A stretch of 64,000 bases of DNA, taken from the NCBI GenBank assembly GCA_035499295.1, contig DATJZG010000016.1, positions 76,549-140,548 on the forward strand. The letters run 5' to 3'. The notes under the pieces were generated by a model. It was not told the origin of the DNA and did not search any database. It saw only the letters and a program-made list of their open reading frames with translations. The stretch is from DATJZG01 sp035499295. Lineage in GTDB: Bacteria > Myxococcota > Myxococcia > Myxococcales > Anaeromyxobacteraceae. This document shows positions 33,901 to 42,125 of the stretch, piece by piece. Made by a program: the position numbers and the translations under genes. Positions within the stretch are counted from its first letter, which is position 1. Each line of letters starts with the position of its first letter.

Positions 33901-34485
33901 CTCCGACTCGGAGAGCTCGGCCAGGCGCGCGTTCACCTCCACCTGTTCCCGCATGCCGTTCGACTGCACCTCCAGGAAGAAGCTCCCGGGCTCGAAGATG
34001 TCCCGGTACTCGCGCGCCGCGCGCCGGGCCCCGTCCATGTCCCCCTGGCGCGCCAGGCGCGGGACCTCGCCGGCGAGGCAGGCGGTGAGACCCACCAGCC
34101 CGCGCGAGTGCTCCCGCAGCAAGGCCTTGTCGATGCGGGGGTCGTAGTAGTAGCCCTCGGTGAACGCCATCGACGACAGGTAGCGGAGGTTCGCCCAGCC
34201 CTCGGCGTTCTTGGCGAGCAGGATGATGTGGCGGCCGACGCGCTCGGTGCGGTCCTGGCGGCCCTTCTCCCCGGCGACGTAGGCCTCCATCCCCAGGATG
34301 GGCTTCACCCCCGCGGCCTTGGCGGCCCGGTAGAAGTCGATGGCGCCGAAGAGGTTGCCGTGGTCGGTCACCGCCACCGCGTCCATGCCGCGGGCCTTCA
34401 CCGTCTTCACCAGGTCGCCGATGCGGATGGCGCCGTCGAGGAGCGAGTAGAGGGTGTGGAGGTGGAGGTGGACGAAGTCTGCCAA
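30868..34485 (-). CDS. dnaE: DNA polymerase III alpha subunit
   Basis: About 1205 residues. An N-terminal PHP domain starts HLHLHTLYSLLDGAI, with AVTDHGNLFGAIDFY. The polymerase core has GPGRGSGAGSIAAW, catalytic Asp in MPDFDVDFC, GLNRQAGLHAAGVVI and NKSHSAAYGLLTVQTAWLKAHHP. A tandem HhH, an OB fold (SVVGVVSQLREKANKEKG) and a C-terminal domain follow. It is the replicative polymerase. I place the start at the TTG 34483-34485, giving M-A-D-F-V-H-L-H as in other DnaE proteins; an ATG at 34540-34542 would add 19 unconserved residues. No operon partner. Convergent overlap of 47 bp with the MFS gene. Confidence 0.96.
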   Translation of the reverse strand: MADFVHLHLHTLYSLLDGAIRIGDLVKTVKARGMDAVAVTDHGNLFGAIDFYRAAKAAGVKPILGMEAYVAGEKGRQDRTERVGRHIILLAKNAEGWANLRYLSSMAFTEGYYYDPRIDKALLREHSRGLVGLTACLAGEVPRLARQGDMDGARRAAREYRDIFEPGSFFLEVQSNGMREQVEVNARLAELSESEGIPLAATADAHYVNRADAKAHEVLMCIASNKTFSDPKRLRHETDGLYITSPGDMAAALPQYREAIDNTLRIAEMCNVELKLGQNYLPRFQLPAGVTEDEHLLELARAGLARRLKEIAGRYPHDPDLYRERLETEVGIIRTMGFSGYFLIVQDFINWAKERRIPVGPGRGSGAGSIAAWSLRITDLDPIRWDLLFERFLNPERVSMPDFDVDFCQERRDEVIRYVAGKYGNDNVGQIITFGSLKARSVIRDVVRVMGLPFAEGDRIAKLVPEPVQGKVKPLKECIEIEPRLRELYERPVAVKEWVDSNGAAQTVTTKDILDIAMSLEGLNRQAGLHAAGVVIADKPLWEYVPVTKDDKSDMLVSQFSKDDAEKAGLVKFDFLGLKTLTVVDEAIKLVRANHPEASELSAEAIPIDDPAVYELIARGDTAGVFQMESEGFTAMVTKMKPSRFEDVIAAGALFRPGPLDQKLEDGRTMVDVYIDRKHGREKVRYPHDKLEPILRDTHGVIVYQEQVMQISQVLAGYSLGRADLLRRAMGKKKAEEMARERVGFLEGCRANGVDAAVAGSIFDMMEKFAAYGFNKSHSAAYGLLTVQTAWLKAHHPVEFIAALLTSEASDTDKVVAHISEARAGGIEVLPPDVNESRQSFTALPPGAPGEKPGVKGRIRFGLGAVKGVGGAAVEAIRAAREEGGPFQSLFDFCARVDPRRINKKVIEALVKSGAFDFEGVPRWRLFGGIDSALSSGSSAQADRQSGQASLFGGALGSALESRPRYPQAGDVVGEVAVEEWPERVRLASEKEALGFYITGHPLAAYEKEVRRYASLTCAQVAGKRQGDKASVVGVVSQLREKANKEKGTRFGFFSLEDLSGTVEVVCWGSRPAQNGRPAQRGFADWEGMLKSDEPVLVHGEVRINMRDEENPRAEITATEVELLSQVRSQKTSEVALRIDAERLGGDLAKELKALLGRYPGTCPVAVRAVIPEATETTLKVPQRVVPSDDFIEAARRLGFEVELR

Positions 34486-34688
34486 GGCGAATGCCCCAGG
34501 GCCGGATGGCGTCTCATAGCAAACCGGTCTGACGCGTGCCATCGCCCGGGCGGCCGTCGCCGCCGGCCCGGCGGCGCGACCGGGAGACCTCGGCTTCCTT
34601 CCAAGGGGGGGCTGCCCCCCCGGGGCGCGGGCGCTCCCGGCGACGAGTGTGCTAGCGATCTTGGAGTGAATCCCGCCGGAGGCCCGCC

Positions 34689-35279
34689 ATGCTGAAGAAG
34701 ATCCTCCTCGTCGTCCTCGCCGTCGTCGTGGTCTTCGTCCTGTACGTCGCCACCCGCCCCTCCACCTTCCGCATCGAGCGCAGCGCGCCGGTGGCCGCGC
34801 CTCCGGCCGTCGTCTACGGGCAGCTCGCCGACTTCCACCGCTGGTCGGCCTGGTCGCCCTGGGCGCACCTCGACCCGCACATGTCCGTCCAGTACGGCGG
34901 GGCGCCCTCCGGGCAGGGCGCGGTCTACGAGTGGAACGGCAACGACAAGGTGGGGCAGGGGCGCATGACCATCGTCGAGGCGCGCCCCCCGGAGGCGGTC
35001 GCCATCAAGCTCGAGTTCATGAAGCCCTGGTCGCAGACGAACCGCTCCGAGTTCCTGCTCAGGCCCGAGGCCGGGGGCACCCGGGTGACCTGGACCATGA
35101 CCGGCGAGAACGACTTCGTGGGCAAGGCGTTCGGGGTCTTCATGAACATGGACAAGCTCATCGGCGCGGACTTCGAGAAGGGGCTCGCCACCCTGCGCAC
35201 GGTGGCGGAGGAGGCCTCGGTGAAGGCGCAGCAGCCGCCCGAGGCTGCGCCCGCCGCGGCCGCGCCCCCGGCGCACTAG
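34689..35279 (+). CDS. SRPBCC-superfamily (polyketide cyclase-like) membrane-anchored protein
   Basis: 196 residues. An N-terminal hydrophobic helix (about 4-22) anchors it, followed by an SRPBCC/START-like ligand-binding domain: RIERSAPVAAPPAVVYGQLADFHRWSAWSPWAHLDP, then VYEWNGNDKVGQGRMTI, EFLLRPEAGGTRVTWTM and a long C-terminal helix FEKGLATLRTVAEEA. The Ala/Pro tail is low complexity. This is a common bacterial family of unknown ligand. A GGAGGC ribosome-binding site precedes the ATG. It lies between divergent dnaE and convergent 35297-35683. Confidence 0.87.
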   Translation: MLKKILLVVLAVVVVFVLYVATRPSTFRIERSAPVAAPPAVVYGQLADFHRWSAWSPWAHLDPHMSVQYGGAPSGQGAVYEWNGNDKVGQGRMTIVEARPPEAVAIKLEFMKPWSQTNRSEFLLRPEAGGTRVTWTMTGENDFVGKAFGVFMNMDKLIGADFEKGLATLRTVAEEASVKAQQPPEAAPAAAAPPAH

Positions 35280-35296
35280 GACGGGGGCCTCCCGGG

Positions 35297-35683
35297 TCAG
35301 TGCTTCAGGCCGCCCGGGTGCGTGCCCTCGTCGTCGAGGCCGTGGGCCACGAGGAAGTGGTAGACCGCGTAAGGCTCGTCGCGCCCGCCGCCCACCACCT
35401 CGAACAGGAACTGCCCCTCCGTCTCCTCGCCGTCGCGCGTCGCCTGGACGAAGAGGGCCTCTCGCACGTCGAGGACCATCTCGGAGAGAACCTCCTTGCC
35501 GCGCACCAGCTGCACGGTGGGGTTTCGCTCCGGGTCCTCGTCGAGGTGCCAGTGGAGGTCGTCGTGGTCGTAGAGCCACACCTCGTTGGTGCCGGCGCGC
35601 AGGATGCAATTCGCGTGCTGCTTGAGCCAGCGCCAGAAGCGGTCGAAGGTGACGGTCGCGCCCGACTGGACGGTGACAGACAT
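35297..35683 (-). CDS. Conserved-looking hypothetical protein
   Basis: 128 residues, soluble and acidic, with no signal peptide. It reads as a compact alpha/beta domain: TFDRFWRWLKQHANCILRAGTNEVWLYDHDDLHWHL, NPTVQLVRGKEVLSEMVLDVREALFVQAT and FLFEVVGGGRDEPYAVYHFLVAHGLDD. There is one Cys and several His near the middle and end, but no metal motif I can name. Strong GC3 bias supports coding. I do not recognise the family. It is divergent from the outer-membrane lipoprotein gene at 35758. Confidence 0.75.
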   Translation of the reverse strand: MSVTVQSGATVTFDRFWRWLKQHANCILRAGTNEVWLYDHDDLHWHLDEDPERNPTVQLVRGKEVLSEMVLDVREALFVQATRDGEETEGQFLFEVVGGGRDEPYAVYHFLVAHGLDDEGTHPGGLKH

Positions 35684-35757
35684 GGTGGCGACGAATATAG
35701 CCGGGGAGAGGTCCGGCGGGTGCTACGATCCCGGTGGGCCCCACCTTCGAGGCGCGC

Positions 35758-37023
35758 ATGTCCGTGAGCGTTGTTCCGAGACGCCTTGCCCGAGCCGCCG
35801 GAGCGCTCCTGGGGCTCGCCCTGGCGGGCTGCGCCGGAAGCCGTAGCTTCACCATCCCGCCGGCCTCGCCGGCCATCCGCGAGCCCGCCCGCCGGGTCCC
35901 GGCCGCACTCGGCGTCTATTACCCGCACGAGACGTCGGGGCGCGTGGCGAAGCAGGTCATCGGCGGCGCGGAGGGAACCGCCGAGTACTCGCTCCCCATC
36001 GGCGACGGCCTCGTCGACACCTACACCGCCTTCCTCCCGCGCCTCTTCCAGCGGGTGGAGCGGGTGAGCTCTCCGGTTCCTTCGCCCGGGTCCAACCTCG
36101 ACGGGGTCCTCGAGATCTCGCTCGGGTCGGTGGCCCTCGCCCTGCCCTCCGCCTTCGAGACCCGGCCCTGCCAGGTATCCCTGGAGGAGTCCTTCACCCT
36201 GCGCGACCACGCCGGCGCGGTGGTGGCCACCTGGAAGGCGACCGGGAACGGCAGCGACCCGCGCGGCGCCATCGTCCAGTGCGGAGGGAAGGCGGCCTCC
36301 CTCGCCCTGGAGGACGCCGCCCAGGACTTCGTGCGCGGGTTCGCGAACGACCCGGCGGCGCACGCCTGGATGGTGGCGCGCGGCGGAAAGCCGCCGCCGA
36401 GCGAGCCCGACGAGGTGCGCCACACCCTGGCGCACGAGAGCGAGTCCGTCGAGGCGGAGACCCCGCTGCGCACCTTCGGCGTCTACGGCGGGGGGGGCTA
36501 CTTCTGGCCGGGCGCGACCGAGAGCCACTTGAGCTCGCCCCAGGGCGGCTTCGCGCTCGTGCTCGGCGTCACCTGGAGGCCGCTCCCGTTCCTGGGGGTC
36601 AACTTCGAGGCGGAGAACCTCTCGAGCAGCTACGGGACCGACAACGCCGTTCCGCCCGCCGGGACCGCCGCCCTCGGGGACCGCTTCAACCTGAACCAGA
36701 CCCTGTTCGCGCCCTCGGTCCGGTTCTCCTGGCCGGTGTCGATCCTCGAGCCCTGGGTGGCGCTCGGCCCGGTGCTCGACTTCGGCTACCTGAGCTGGGT
36801 GGGATCGGGCACGAGCGGGTACGTGACCACCTCGAGCGAGAGCCGCTTCGTGGTGGGGGCGCAGGTGGGCGGGGGCGTCGACGTCGTCGTCACCCCCAGC
36901 GTCGAGCTCGGGGCGCGCTGGCAGTGGCTCTGGACGTACGCCGACTTCGGCTCGCTGAGCAACGGCTCCACCTTCATCGGCGGCCAGTCGGTGATGGTCA
37001 CCGGAGGCTACTTCTGGCCCTGA
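35758..37023 (+). CDS. Lipoprotein fused to an outer-membrane beta-barrel-like domain
   Basis: 421 residues. The signal sequence ends in LALAGC (Cys at about 25). Residues about 30-220 form a soluble domain resembling small bacterial envelope lipoproteins, with two Cys (RPCQVSLEESF and VQCGG) that could pair. From about 235 alternating strands rich in Gly and aromatic residues (GVYGGGGYFWPG, GVNFEAENLSSSYG, VRFSWPVSILEPWVALGPVLDFGYLSW, SVMVTGGYFWP) look like an eight-strand barrel with a terminal aromatic-Pro. The start ATG at 35758 gives a compact signal peptide; a GTG at 35734 close to a TACGAT box is an alternative. Confidence 0.78.
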   Translation: MSVSVVPRRLARAAGALLGLALAGCAGSRSFTIPPASPAIREPARRVPAALGVYYPHETSGRVAKQVIGGAEGTAEYSLPIGDGLVDTYTAFLPRLFQRVERVSSPVPSPGSNLDGVLEISLGSVALALPSAFETRPCQVSLEESFTLRDHAGAVVATWKATGNGSDPRGAIVQCGGKAASLALEDAAQDFVRGFANDPAAHAWMVARGGKPPPSEPDEVRHTLAHESESVEAETPLRTFGVYGGGGYFWPGATESHLSSPQGGFALVLGVTWRPLPFLGVNFEAENLSSSYGTDNAVPPAGTAALGDRFNLNQTLFAPSVRFSWPVSILEPWVALGPVLDFGYLSWVGSGTSGYVTTSSESRFVVGAQVGGGVDVVVTPSVELGARWQWLWTYADFGSLSNGSTFIGGQSVMVTGGYFWP

Positions 37024-37035
37024 GCGTCGTGGGGG

Positions 37036-37060
37036 CGCGGGGAGCGGGGGCCGCCCCGCG
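37036..37060. terminator. Possible bidirectional terminator hairpin between convergent genes
   Basis: CGCGGGG at 37036-37042 pairs with CCCCGCG at 37054-37060 across an 11-nt loop, in the 38-bp gap between the convergent outer-membrane lipoprotein gene and the small zinc-ribbon gene. No U-tract. Confidence 0.4.
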
Positions 37061-37061
37061 G

Positions 37062-37277
37062 TCAGGCCTCTGCGAGCGGTGGGTGGAGGATGGAGACCTC
37101 CTTGCCCGACTGCCAGATGAGCGGCTTCGAGATCCAGGAGCACCGACCGCAGTAGCCGCGGATCGCCCCCGGACTCATGCGCACGCTCATCTCGCCTCCG
37201 CAGACGACGCAGCCGCCCGAGAGCGTGAACTCCATGAGCTCGGTCGCCTGCTCGCCCGTCTTTTCTGACTGCTTCAT
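37062..37277 (-). CDS. Small zinc-ribbon-like protein
   Basis: 71 residues. CVVCGGEM and, 15 residues later, CGRCSW form a CxxC...CxxC pair typical of a single zinc ribbon. The flanks (MKQSEKTGEQATELMEF and SKPLIWQSGKEVSILHPP) are unremarkable. No membrane segment or signal. Function unknown; it could bind nucleic acid or act as a structural zinc protein. It is preceded by a 100-bp gap to the esterase gene on the same strand. Confidence 0.72.
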   Translation of the reverse strand: MKQSEKTGEQATELMEFTLSGGCVVCGGEMSVRMSPGAIRGYCGRCSWISKPLIWQSGKEVSILHPPLAEA

Positions 37278-37388
37278 TGCGACAAGCTAACCATCGTCGA
37301 GCCGAGGGCAAGCGGCGCGAACGCCCCGGAATCACGCGCGAATCTGCGAGGAGCCCGGCGGCCGGTCCCCGGGGCGCCTTTCCCCGGC

Positions 37389-38384
37389 TCAGGGTCGCGC
37401 GAGGCGCGGGACGAGGTAGGAGAGGGAGCGGTCGTAGCGGTAGTTGATGTCCCGGTGGCCGTCCTCGAACTCCTCGTGGACGAGCGCCACCCCCGCCCGC
37501 CGGAGCTCCTCGGCCACCATGCGGGCCCCCCATCGCAGGTGGAACTCGTCGCGCGTGCCGCAGTCCAGGAAGACGCTCCCGAGCCTCCGGAAGGCGGGAA
37601 GGCTCTTCGGCACGAAGCGGACCGGGTCCTCGGCGAGCCAGCGCTCCCAGACCTCGGGCCGCAGCCGCGCCGTCTCCGGCTCGAAGGGGAGGTCGAGCCC
37701 GGCGGGCGCTCCCGGGCTCGGGGAGTAGGCGGCCGCCATGGCGAGGATGTTGAGGGTGGGGTGGTCCTCGCCGCGAAGCTTCGTCTCCCGGGCGCGGTTC
37801 CGCATCTCCCCGAGCCAGCGGGCCGCGTCGCTGCCGAGCAGCGCCGAGGCCGCCTTGGGGAAGTCGGGCAGGTAGCAGTACTCGAACCCGGCGTCGCCGG
37901 AGTGGCAACCGAGGTGGCCGAAGACCTCGGGGTGGTGGCGCCCCATGACGAGCGCGCCGTAGCCGCCGGAGCTCTTGCCCACCACCGCCCGCGCCTCCGG
38001 CCGCCCGAGCGTGCCGAGCTTCCGGTCGACGAAGGCGACCACGTCCTGCGAGAGGTAGTCGCGGTAGGCGCCGATGGCGGGGCTGTTCACCCACTGGCTG
38101 CCGCCGAGGGCGGTGAAGCCGTCCACGAAGACCCCCACCACGGGGGGCACGGCCCCGGTGGAGACGAGGGCGTCGAGCCGCTCGGGGACGGTGAGGGCGA
38201 AGGGCTGGAACCCGACCCAGGAGTGGGCGCTCCCCCCGAAGCCGTGGAGGAAGTAGACCGCCGGCAGCCCGGGCCGGTGGCGCGCGGGGAGGTAGAGGTA
38301 GACCGGCCGGCGCGCCGGATCCCCGAGTGGGTTGTCACTCAGGGCAGGGGACTCGATCCAGTCGAGCTCCAGGCGACCTTCCAT
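37389..38384 (-). CDS. Alpha/beta hydrolase, esterase D / S-formylglutathione-hydrolase-like
   Basis: 331 residues. VYLYLPARHRPGLPAVYFLHGFGGSAHSWVGF gives the oxyanion loop, AVVGKSSGGYGALVMG the nucleophile elbow (G-K-S-S-G), LDCGTRDEFHLR the acid region and FEDGHRDINYRYD the catalytic His. This is the putative esterase family (Est-D/antigen 85 type). It appears cytoplasmic. The ATG at 38382-38384 has an upstream CGGAGGTG site and was preferred over longer in-frame starts. Divergent from the FmdB-like gene at 38449. Confidence 0.88.
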   Translation of the reverse strand: MEGRLELDWIESPALSDNPLGDPARRPVYLYLPARHRPGLPAVYFLHGFGGSAHSWVGFQPFALTVPERLDALVSTGAVPPVVGVFVDGFTALGGSQWVNSPAIGAYRDYLSQDVVAFVDRKLGTLGRPEARAVVGKSSGGYGALVMGRHHPEVFGHLGCHSGDAGFEYCYLPDFPKAASALLGSDAARWLGEMRNRARETKLRGEDHPTLNILAMAAAYSPSPGAPAGLDLPFEPETARLRPEVWERWLAEDPVRFVPKSLPAFRRLGSVFLDCGTRDEFHLRWGARMVAEELRRAGVALVHEEFEDGHRDINYRYDRSLSYLVPRLARP

Positions 38385-38448
38385 GGCCCTTGCACCTCCG
38401 CCGGAGTTTCTGCCTACGATCGCGGCCCCTCCGGAGGGTCGCGCCACC

Positions 38449-38616
38449 ATGCCCGAGTACGCGTTCTACTGCCGTCCCTGTAGGAAGACCTTCACGGCCG
38501 CCATGAGCGTCGCCGCCCACGACAAGGGCGTCGCCCCCTGCCCGAAGTGCGGCAAGAAGCGAGAGGTCGAGAAGCGCATCGCCGTCGCCTACGTGGTGAC
38601 CTCGAAGAAGTCGTAG
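38449..38616 (+). CDS. FmdB-type small zinc-ribbon protein
   Basis: 55 residues. MPEYAFYCRPCRKTFTAAM followed by CPKCGKKREVEKRIAVAYVVTSKKS is the FmdB/CxxC-CxxC small regulatory-protein layout, with the N-terminal zinc knuckle (CRPC...CPKC). Function unknown, found widely near diverse operons. It is divergent from the esterase and convergent with pyc (7-bp gap). Confidence 0.8.
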   Translation: MPEYAFYCRPCRKTFTAAMSVAAHDKGVAPCPKCGKKREVEKRIAVAYVVTSKKS

Positions 38617-38623
38617 GGCCCCT

Positions 38624-41600
38624 TCAGGCGAGGACGACGAGGAGGTCGTCCTTCTCGACCTTGTCGCCCTCGCGGAACTTCACCTCGGCGATCTTGCAGT
38701 CCGAGCGGGCCTTGACGTTCGTCTCCATCTTCATCGCCTCGGTGACGAGGAGGACGGAGCCGGCGTGGACCTCGTCCCCCGGCTTCACCGAGACCTTCAG
38801 CACCTTGCCGGGCATGGGGGCGCCCAGGTGCTTCGGGTTCCCCCGGTCGGCCTTGGGGCGCGAGGCGCGCCCCTGCAGCGCCGACTGGTCGCGCACGGTG
38901 ACGGCTCGGGCCTCGCCGTTCAGCTCGAAGTAGACGCTGCGCGTTCCGTCCGGCTGCAGGGCGCCGACGGCGTTGAGCTTGATGATGAGGGTCTTCCCCG
39001 GCTCGATGTCGACGAGCGTCTCCTGCCCCGGCTCGAGGCCGTAGAGGAAGGTGGGGGTGGAGATGACGGAGGTGTCCGAGTAGTCGTCGAGGTGGCGGCG
39101 GAACTCGGGGTAGACGTTGGGGTAGAGCAGCCAGCTCATGAGCCCCTTGTCGTCGACCGGGCCCCCCACCTTCTCCTCGGCCTTCTTGCGCTCGGCCTCG
39201 AGGTCGGCCGGCTCGAGGAGCTCGCCCGGGCGGCAGCGGATGGGCTCCTGCCCCTTCAGGATGATCCTCTGGAGCTTCTCCGGGAAGCCGCCATGGGCCT
39301 GGCCCAGCATGCCGCGCATCAGCCCCACCACCGACTCGGGGAAGGCGAGTTCCTCCCCCGTCTCGAAGACGCCCTCGGGCTCGAGGTTGTTCTTCACGAG
39401 GAACATGGCCATGTCGCCCACCACCTTGGAGGTGGGGGTGACCTTGATGATGTCCCCGAAGAGGAGGTTCACCTTCCGGTACATCTCCTTGCACTCCTCC
39501 CAGCGATCGAGGAGCCCGAGGCCGGCGACCTGGGGACGGTAGTTGGAGTACTGGCCGCCGGGGATCTCGTGCCAGTAGACCTCGGCGGTGCCGCTGCGCA
39601 GGCCGGACTCGAAGGCCCCGTAGTACTCGCGCACCGTCTCCCAGTAGGAGGCGAGCTGCTGGAGCCCGGCGCCGTCCAGCCCCGGGTCGCGGTCGGTGCC
39701 GGAGAGGGCGGCGCACAGGCTGTTCAGGTTGGGCTGGGCGGTGAGTCCGGAGAGAGAGGAGAGGGCGGCGTCCACCACGTCCACGCCCGCCTGGGCCGCC
39801 TCGAGCAGGGTGGCGGCGGCGATCCCGGAGGTGTCGTGGGTGTGGAGGTGGACCGGGATGGCGAGCTCGTCCTTGAGCGCCCGCACCAGCTTCCGGGCCG
39901 CCAAGGGCTTGAGGAGCCCGGCCATGTCCTTGATGGCGAGGAAGTGGGCCCCCATGCGCTCGAGCTCCTTCGCGAGCGCCACGTAGTAGGAGAGCGGGTA
40001 CTTGTCCCGCTTGGGGTCGGTGATGTCGCCGGTGTAGCACATGGCGGCCTCGCAGACCTTGCCCTGGCGGCGCACCGCCTCCATGGCCACCGTCATGCCC
40101 TTCGTCCAGTTGAGGGCGTCGAAGACCCGGAAGACGTCGACGCCGCTCCGGGCCGCCTCCTCCACGAAGCGCTCGACCACGTTGTCGGGGTAGTTGGTGT
40201 AGCCGACCGCGTTCGAGCCCCGGAGCAGCATCTGGAAGAGCACGTTGGGGATGGCCTGGCGCAGCCGGTGGAGGCGCGCCCAGGGGTCCTCCTTGAGGAA
40301 GCGCATGGCCACGTCGAAGGTGGCGCCGCCCCACAGCTCGAGGGAGAAGAGGCCCGCCCCGAGGATGCTCGTCGCCGGCGCGATGCGCTGGAGGTCGTAG
40401 CTCCGCACCCGGGTGGCGAGCAGGGACTGGTGCGCGTCGCGCATGGTGGTGTCGGTGAGCAAGAGCCTCTTCTCGGCGAGCGCCCAGGCTGCGAGCCCCT
40501 CCGGCCCGCGCTCGAGGAGCAGGTCGCGGGTGCCGCGCGGGGGCTTCACCGCGTCCACCCTGGGGATGAGGGGCTCGCGCAGCTCGCTCGGCTTGAGCGG
40601 CTTCTGCACCCCCGGCGAGCCGTTCACGATGACCTCCCCGATCCAGCCGAGGAGCTTCGAGCCGCGGTCGCGCTTCACCGGCACCCGCAAGAGCTCGGGG
40701 TGGGCGTCGATGAAGGAGGTGTCACACCGGCCGGCGAGGAAGACCGGGTGGGTGACGACGTTCTCCAGGAAGGAGATGTTGGTCTTCACCCCGCGGACGC
40801 GGAACTCCTGCAGGGAGCGGTGCATGATGCGCGCCGCCTCGTCGAACTTGAGCCCCCAGGTGCACACCTTGACGAGGAGCGAGTCGTAGTGCGGGGTGAT
40901 CTGGGCGCCGGTGAAGCCGTTGCCGGCGTCGAGGCGCACGCCCGCCCCGCCGGCGGTGCGGTACGCCTTGATGGTGCCGAAGTCGGGGGCGAAGCCGTTC
41001 TGGGGGTCCTCGGTGGTGATGCGGCACTGGATGGCGCAGCCCCGCATCTGGATGTCCTCCTGGCGCGCCATCCCGATCTCCGGGTCGGAGAGGCGGTAGC
41101 CCTGGGCCACCCGGATCTGCGCCTGCACCAGGTTCCGGCCGGTGATGAGCTCGGTGACGGTGTGCTCCACCTGGATGCGCGGGTTCACCTCGATGAAGTA
41201 GTGCCGCCCCTCCCCGTCGAGCAGGAACTCGACGGTGGCCGCGTTCCGGTAGGAGACGGAGCGCGCGATCTTGAGGGCGTCCTCGCACAGGGCGGCCCGC
41301 CCCGCCGGCGAGAGCGCCAGCGAGGGGGCGATCTCCACCACCTTCTGATGGCGCCGCTGCACCGAGCAGTCGCGCTCGAAGAGGTGCACCAGGTTGCCGT
41401 GCTCGTCGCCGAGCACCTGCACCTCGATGTGCTTCGGGTTCTCGATGTAGCGCTCCAGGAAGACCGCCGGGTTCCCGAAGGAGGCCTGGGCCTCGCTGCG
41501 GGCGGAGACGAGCCCCTCGAGAAGCTCCCGCTGGTTGCGGGCCACGCGCATGCCGCGCCCGCCGCCGCCGCCCGAGGCCTTCACGATGATGGGGTAGCCG

Positions 41601-42067
41601 TTCTGGCGGGCGAAGATGAGCGCCTCGTCGTCGTGCAAGACCGGGTCGGCGGTGCCCGGGACCACCGGGACCCCGGCGGCCACCGCCGCCCGGCGCCCGG
41701 CCACCTTGTCCCCGAGCGCGCGCTGCATGGCGGCGGTGGGGCCGATGAAGGCGATGCCGGCCCGCTCGCAGGCCTCGGCGAACTCCGGGTTCTCGGAGAG
41801 GAAGCCGTAGCCGGGGTGGATGGCGCTCACCCCCACCCGCCGGGCCAGGTCCAGGATTTCCTGGATGCCGAGGTAGGCGTCGACGGGCTTCTTGCCCTTG
41901 CCGATCTGGTACGCCTCGTCGGCCTTGTAGCGGTGGAGCGAGAGGCGGTCCTCGTCCGAGTAGATGGCGACCGTGCCGATGCCGAGCTCGGTGCAGGCGC
42001 GGAAGATGCGGATGGCGATCTCGCCGCGGTTGGCGGCCATCACCTTCTGGAAGGGGCGGATGGGCAT
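38624..42067 (-). CDS. pyc: Pyruvate carboxylase
   Basis: 1147 residues, the usual length of single-chain pyruvate carboxylase. The biotin carboxylase domain (residues 1-450) has KVMAANRGEIAIRIFRAC, the glycine-rich SGGGGGRGMRV and EVNPRIQVEHTVTE. The carboxyltransferase domain (about 540-830) has TTMRDAHQSLLATRVR, MEAVRRQGKVCEAAMCYTGD and HLHTHDTSGI. The C-terminal biotinyl domain carries the biotinyl Lys in EAMKMETN. It forms oxaloacetate from pyruvate, ATP and bicarbonate. The biotin it needs can be made partly by bioB/bioF in this window. ATG at 42065-42067 lacks a good ribosome-binding site. Confidence 0.97.
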   Translation of the reverse strand: MPIRPFQKVMAANRGEIAIRIFRACTELGIGTVAIYSDEDRLSLHRYKADEAYQIGKGKKPVDAYLGIQEILDLARRVGVSAIHPGYGFLSENPEFAEACERAGIAFIGPTAAMQRALGDKVAGRRAAVAAGVPVVPGTADPVLHDDEALIFARQNGYPIIVKASGGGGGRGMRVARNQRELLEGLVSARSEAQASFGNPAVFLERYIENPKHIEVQVLGDEHGNLVHLFERDCSVQRRHQKVVEIAPSLALSPAGRAALCEDALKIARSVSYRNAATVEFLLDGEGRHYFIEVNPRIQVEHTVTELITGRNLVQAQIRVAQGYRLSDPEIGMARQEDIQMRGCAIQCRITTEDPQNGFAPDFGTIKAYRTAGGAGVRLDAGNGFTGAQITPHYDSLLVKVCTWGLKFDEAARIMHRSLQEFRVRGVKTNISFLENVVTHPVFLAGRCDTSFIDAHPELLRVPVKRDRGSKLLGWIGEVIVNGSPGVQKPLKPSELREPLIPRVDAVKPPRGTRDLLLERGPEGLAAWALAEKRLLLTDTTMRDAHQSLLATRVRSYDLQRIAPATSILGAGLFSLELWGGATFDVAMRFLKEDPWARLHRLRQAIPNVLFQMLLRGSNAVGYTNYPDNVVERFVEEAARSGVDVFRVFDALNWTKGMTVAMEAVRRQGKVCEAAMCYTGDITDPKRDKYPLSYYVALAKELERMGAHFLAIKDMAGLLKPLAARKLVRALKDELAIPVHLHTHDTSGIAAATLLEAAQAGVDVVDAALSSLSGLTAQPNLNSLCAALSGTDRDPGLDGAGLQQLASYWETVREYYGAFESGLRSGTAEVYWHEIPGGQYSNYRPQVAGLGLLDRWEECKEMYRKVNLLFGDIIKVTPTSKVVGDMAMFLVKNNLEPEGVFETGEELAFPESVVGLMRGMLGQAHGGFPEKLQRIILKGQEPIRCRPGELLEPADLEAERKKAEEKVGGPVDDKGLMSWLLYPNVYPEFRRHLDDYSDTSVISTPTFLYGLEPGQETLVDIEPGKTLIIKLNAVGALQPDGTRSVYFELNGEARAVTVRDQSALQGRASRPKADRGNPKHLGAPMPGKVLKVSVKPGDEVHAGSVLLVTEAMKMETNVKARSDCKIAEVKFREGDKVEKDDLLVVLA

Positions 42068-42125
42068 AGGGGGGAGAGAAGACACGATCGCGCCCCGGCG
42101 TGTAAAGTGACCCCGTCTCCGCGCC

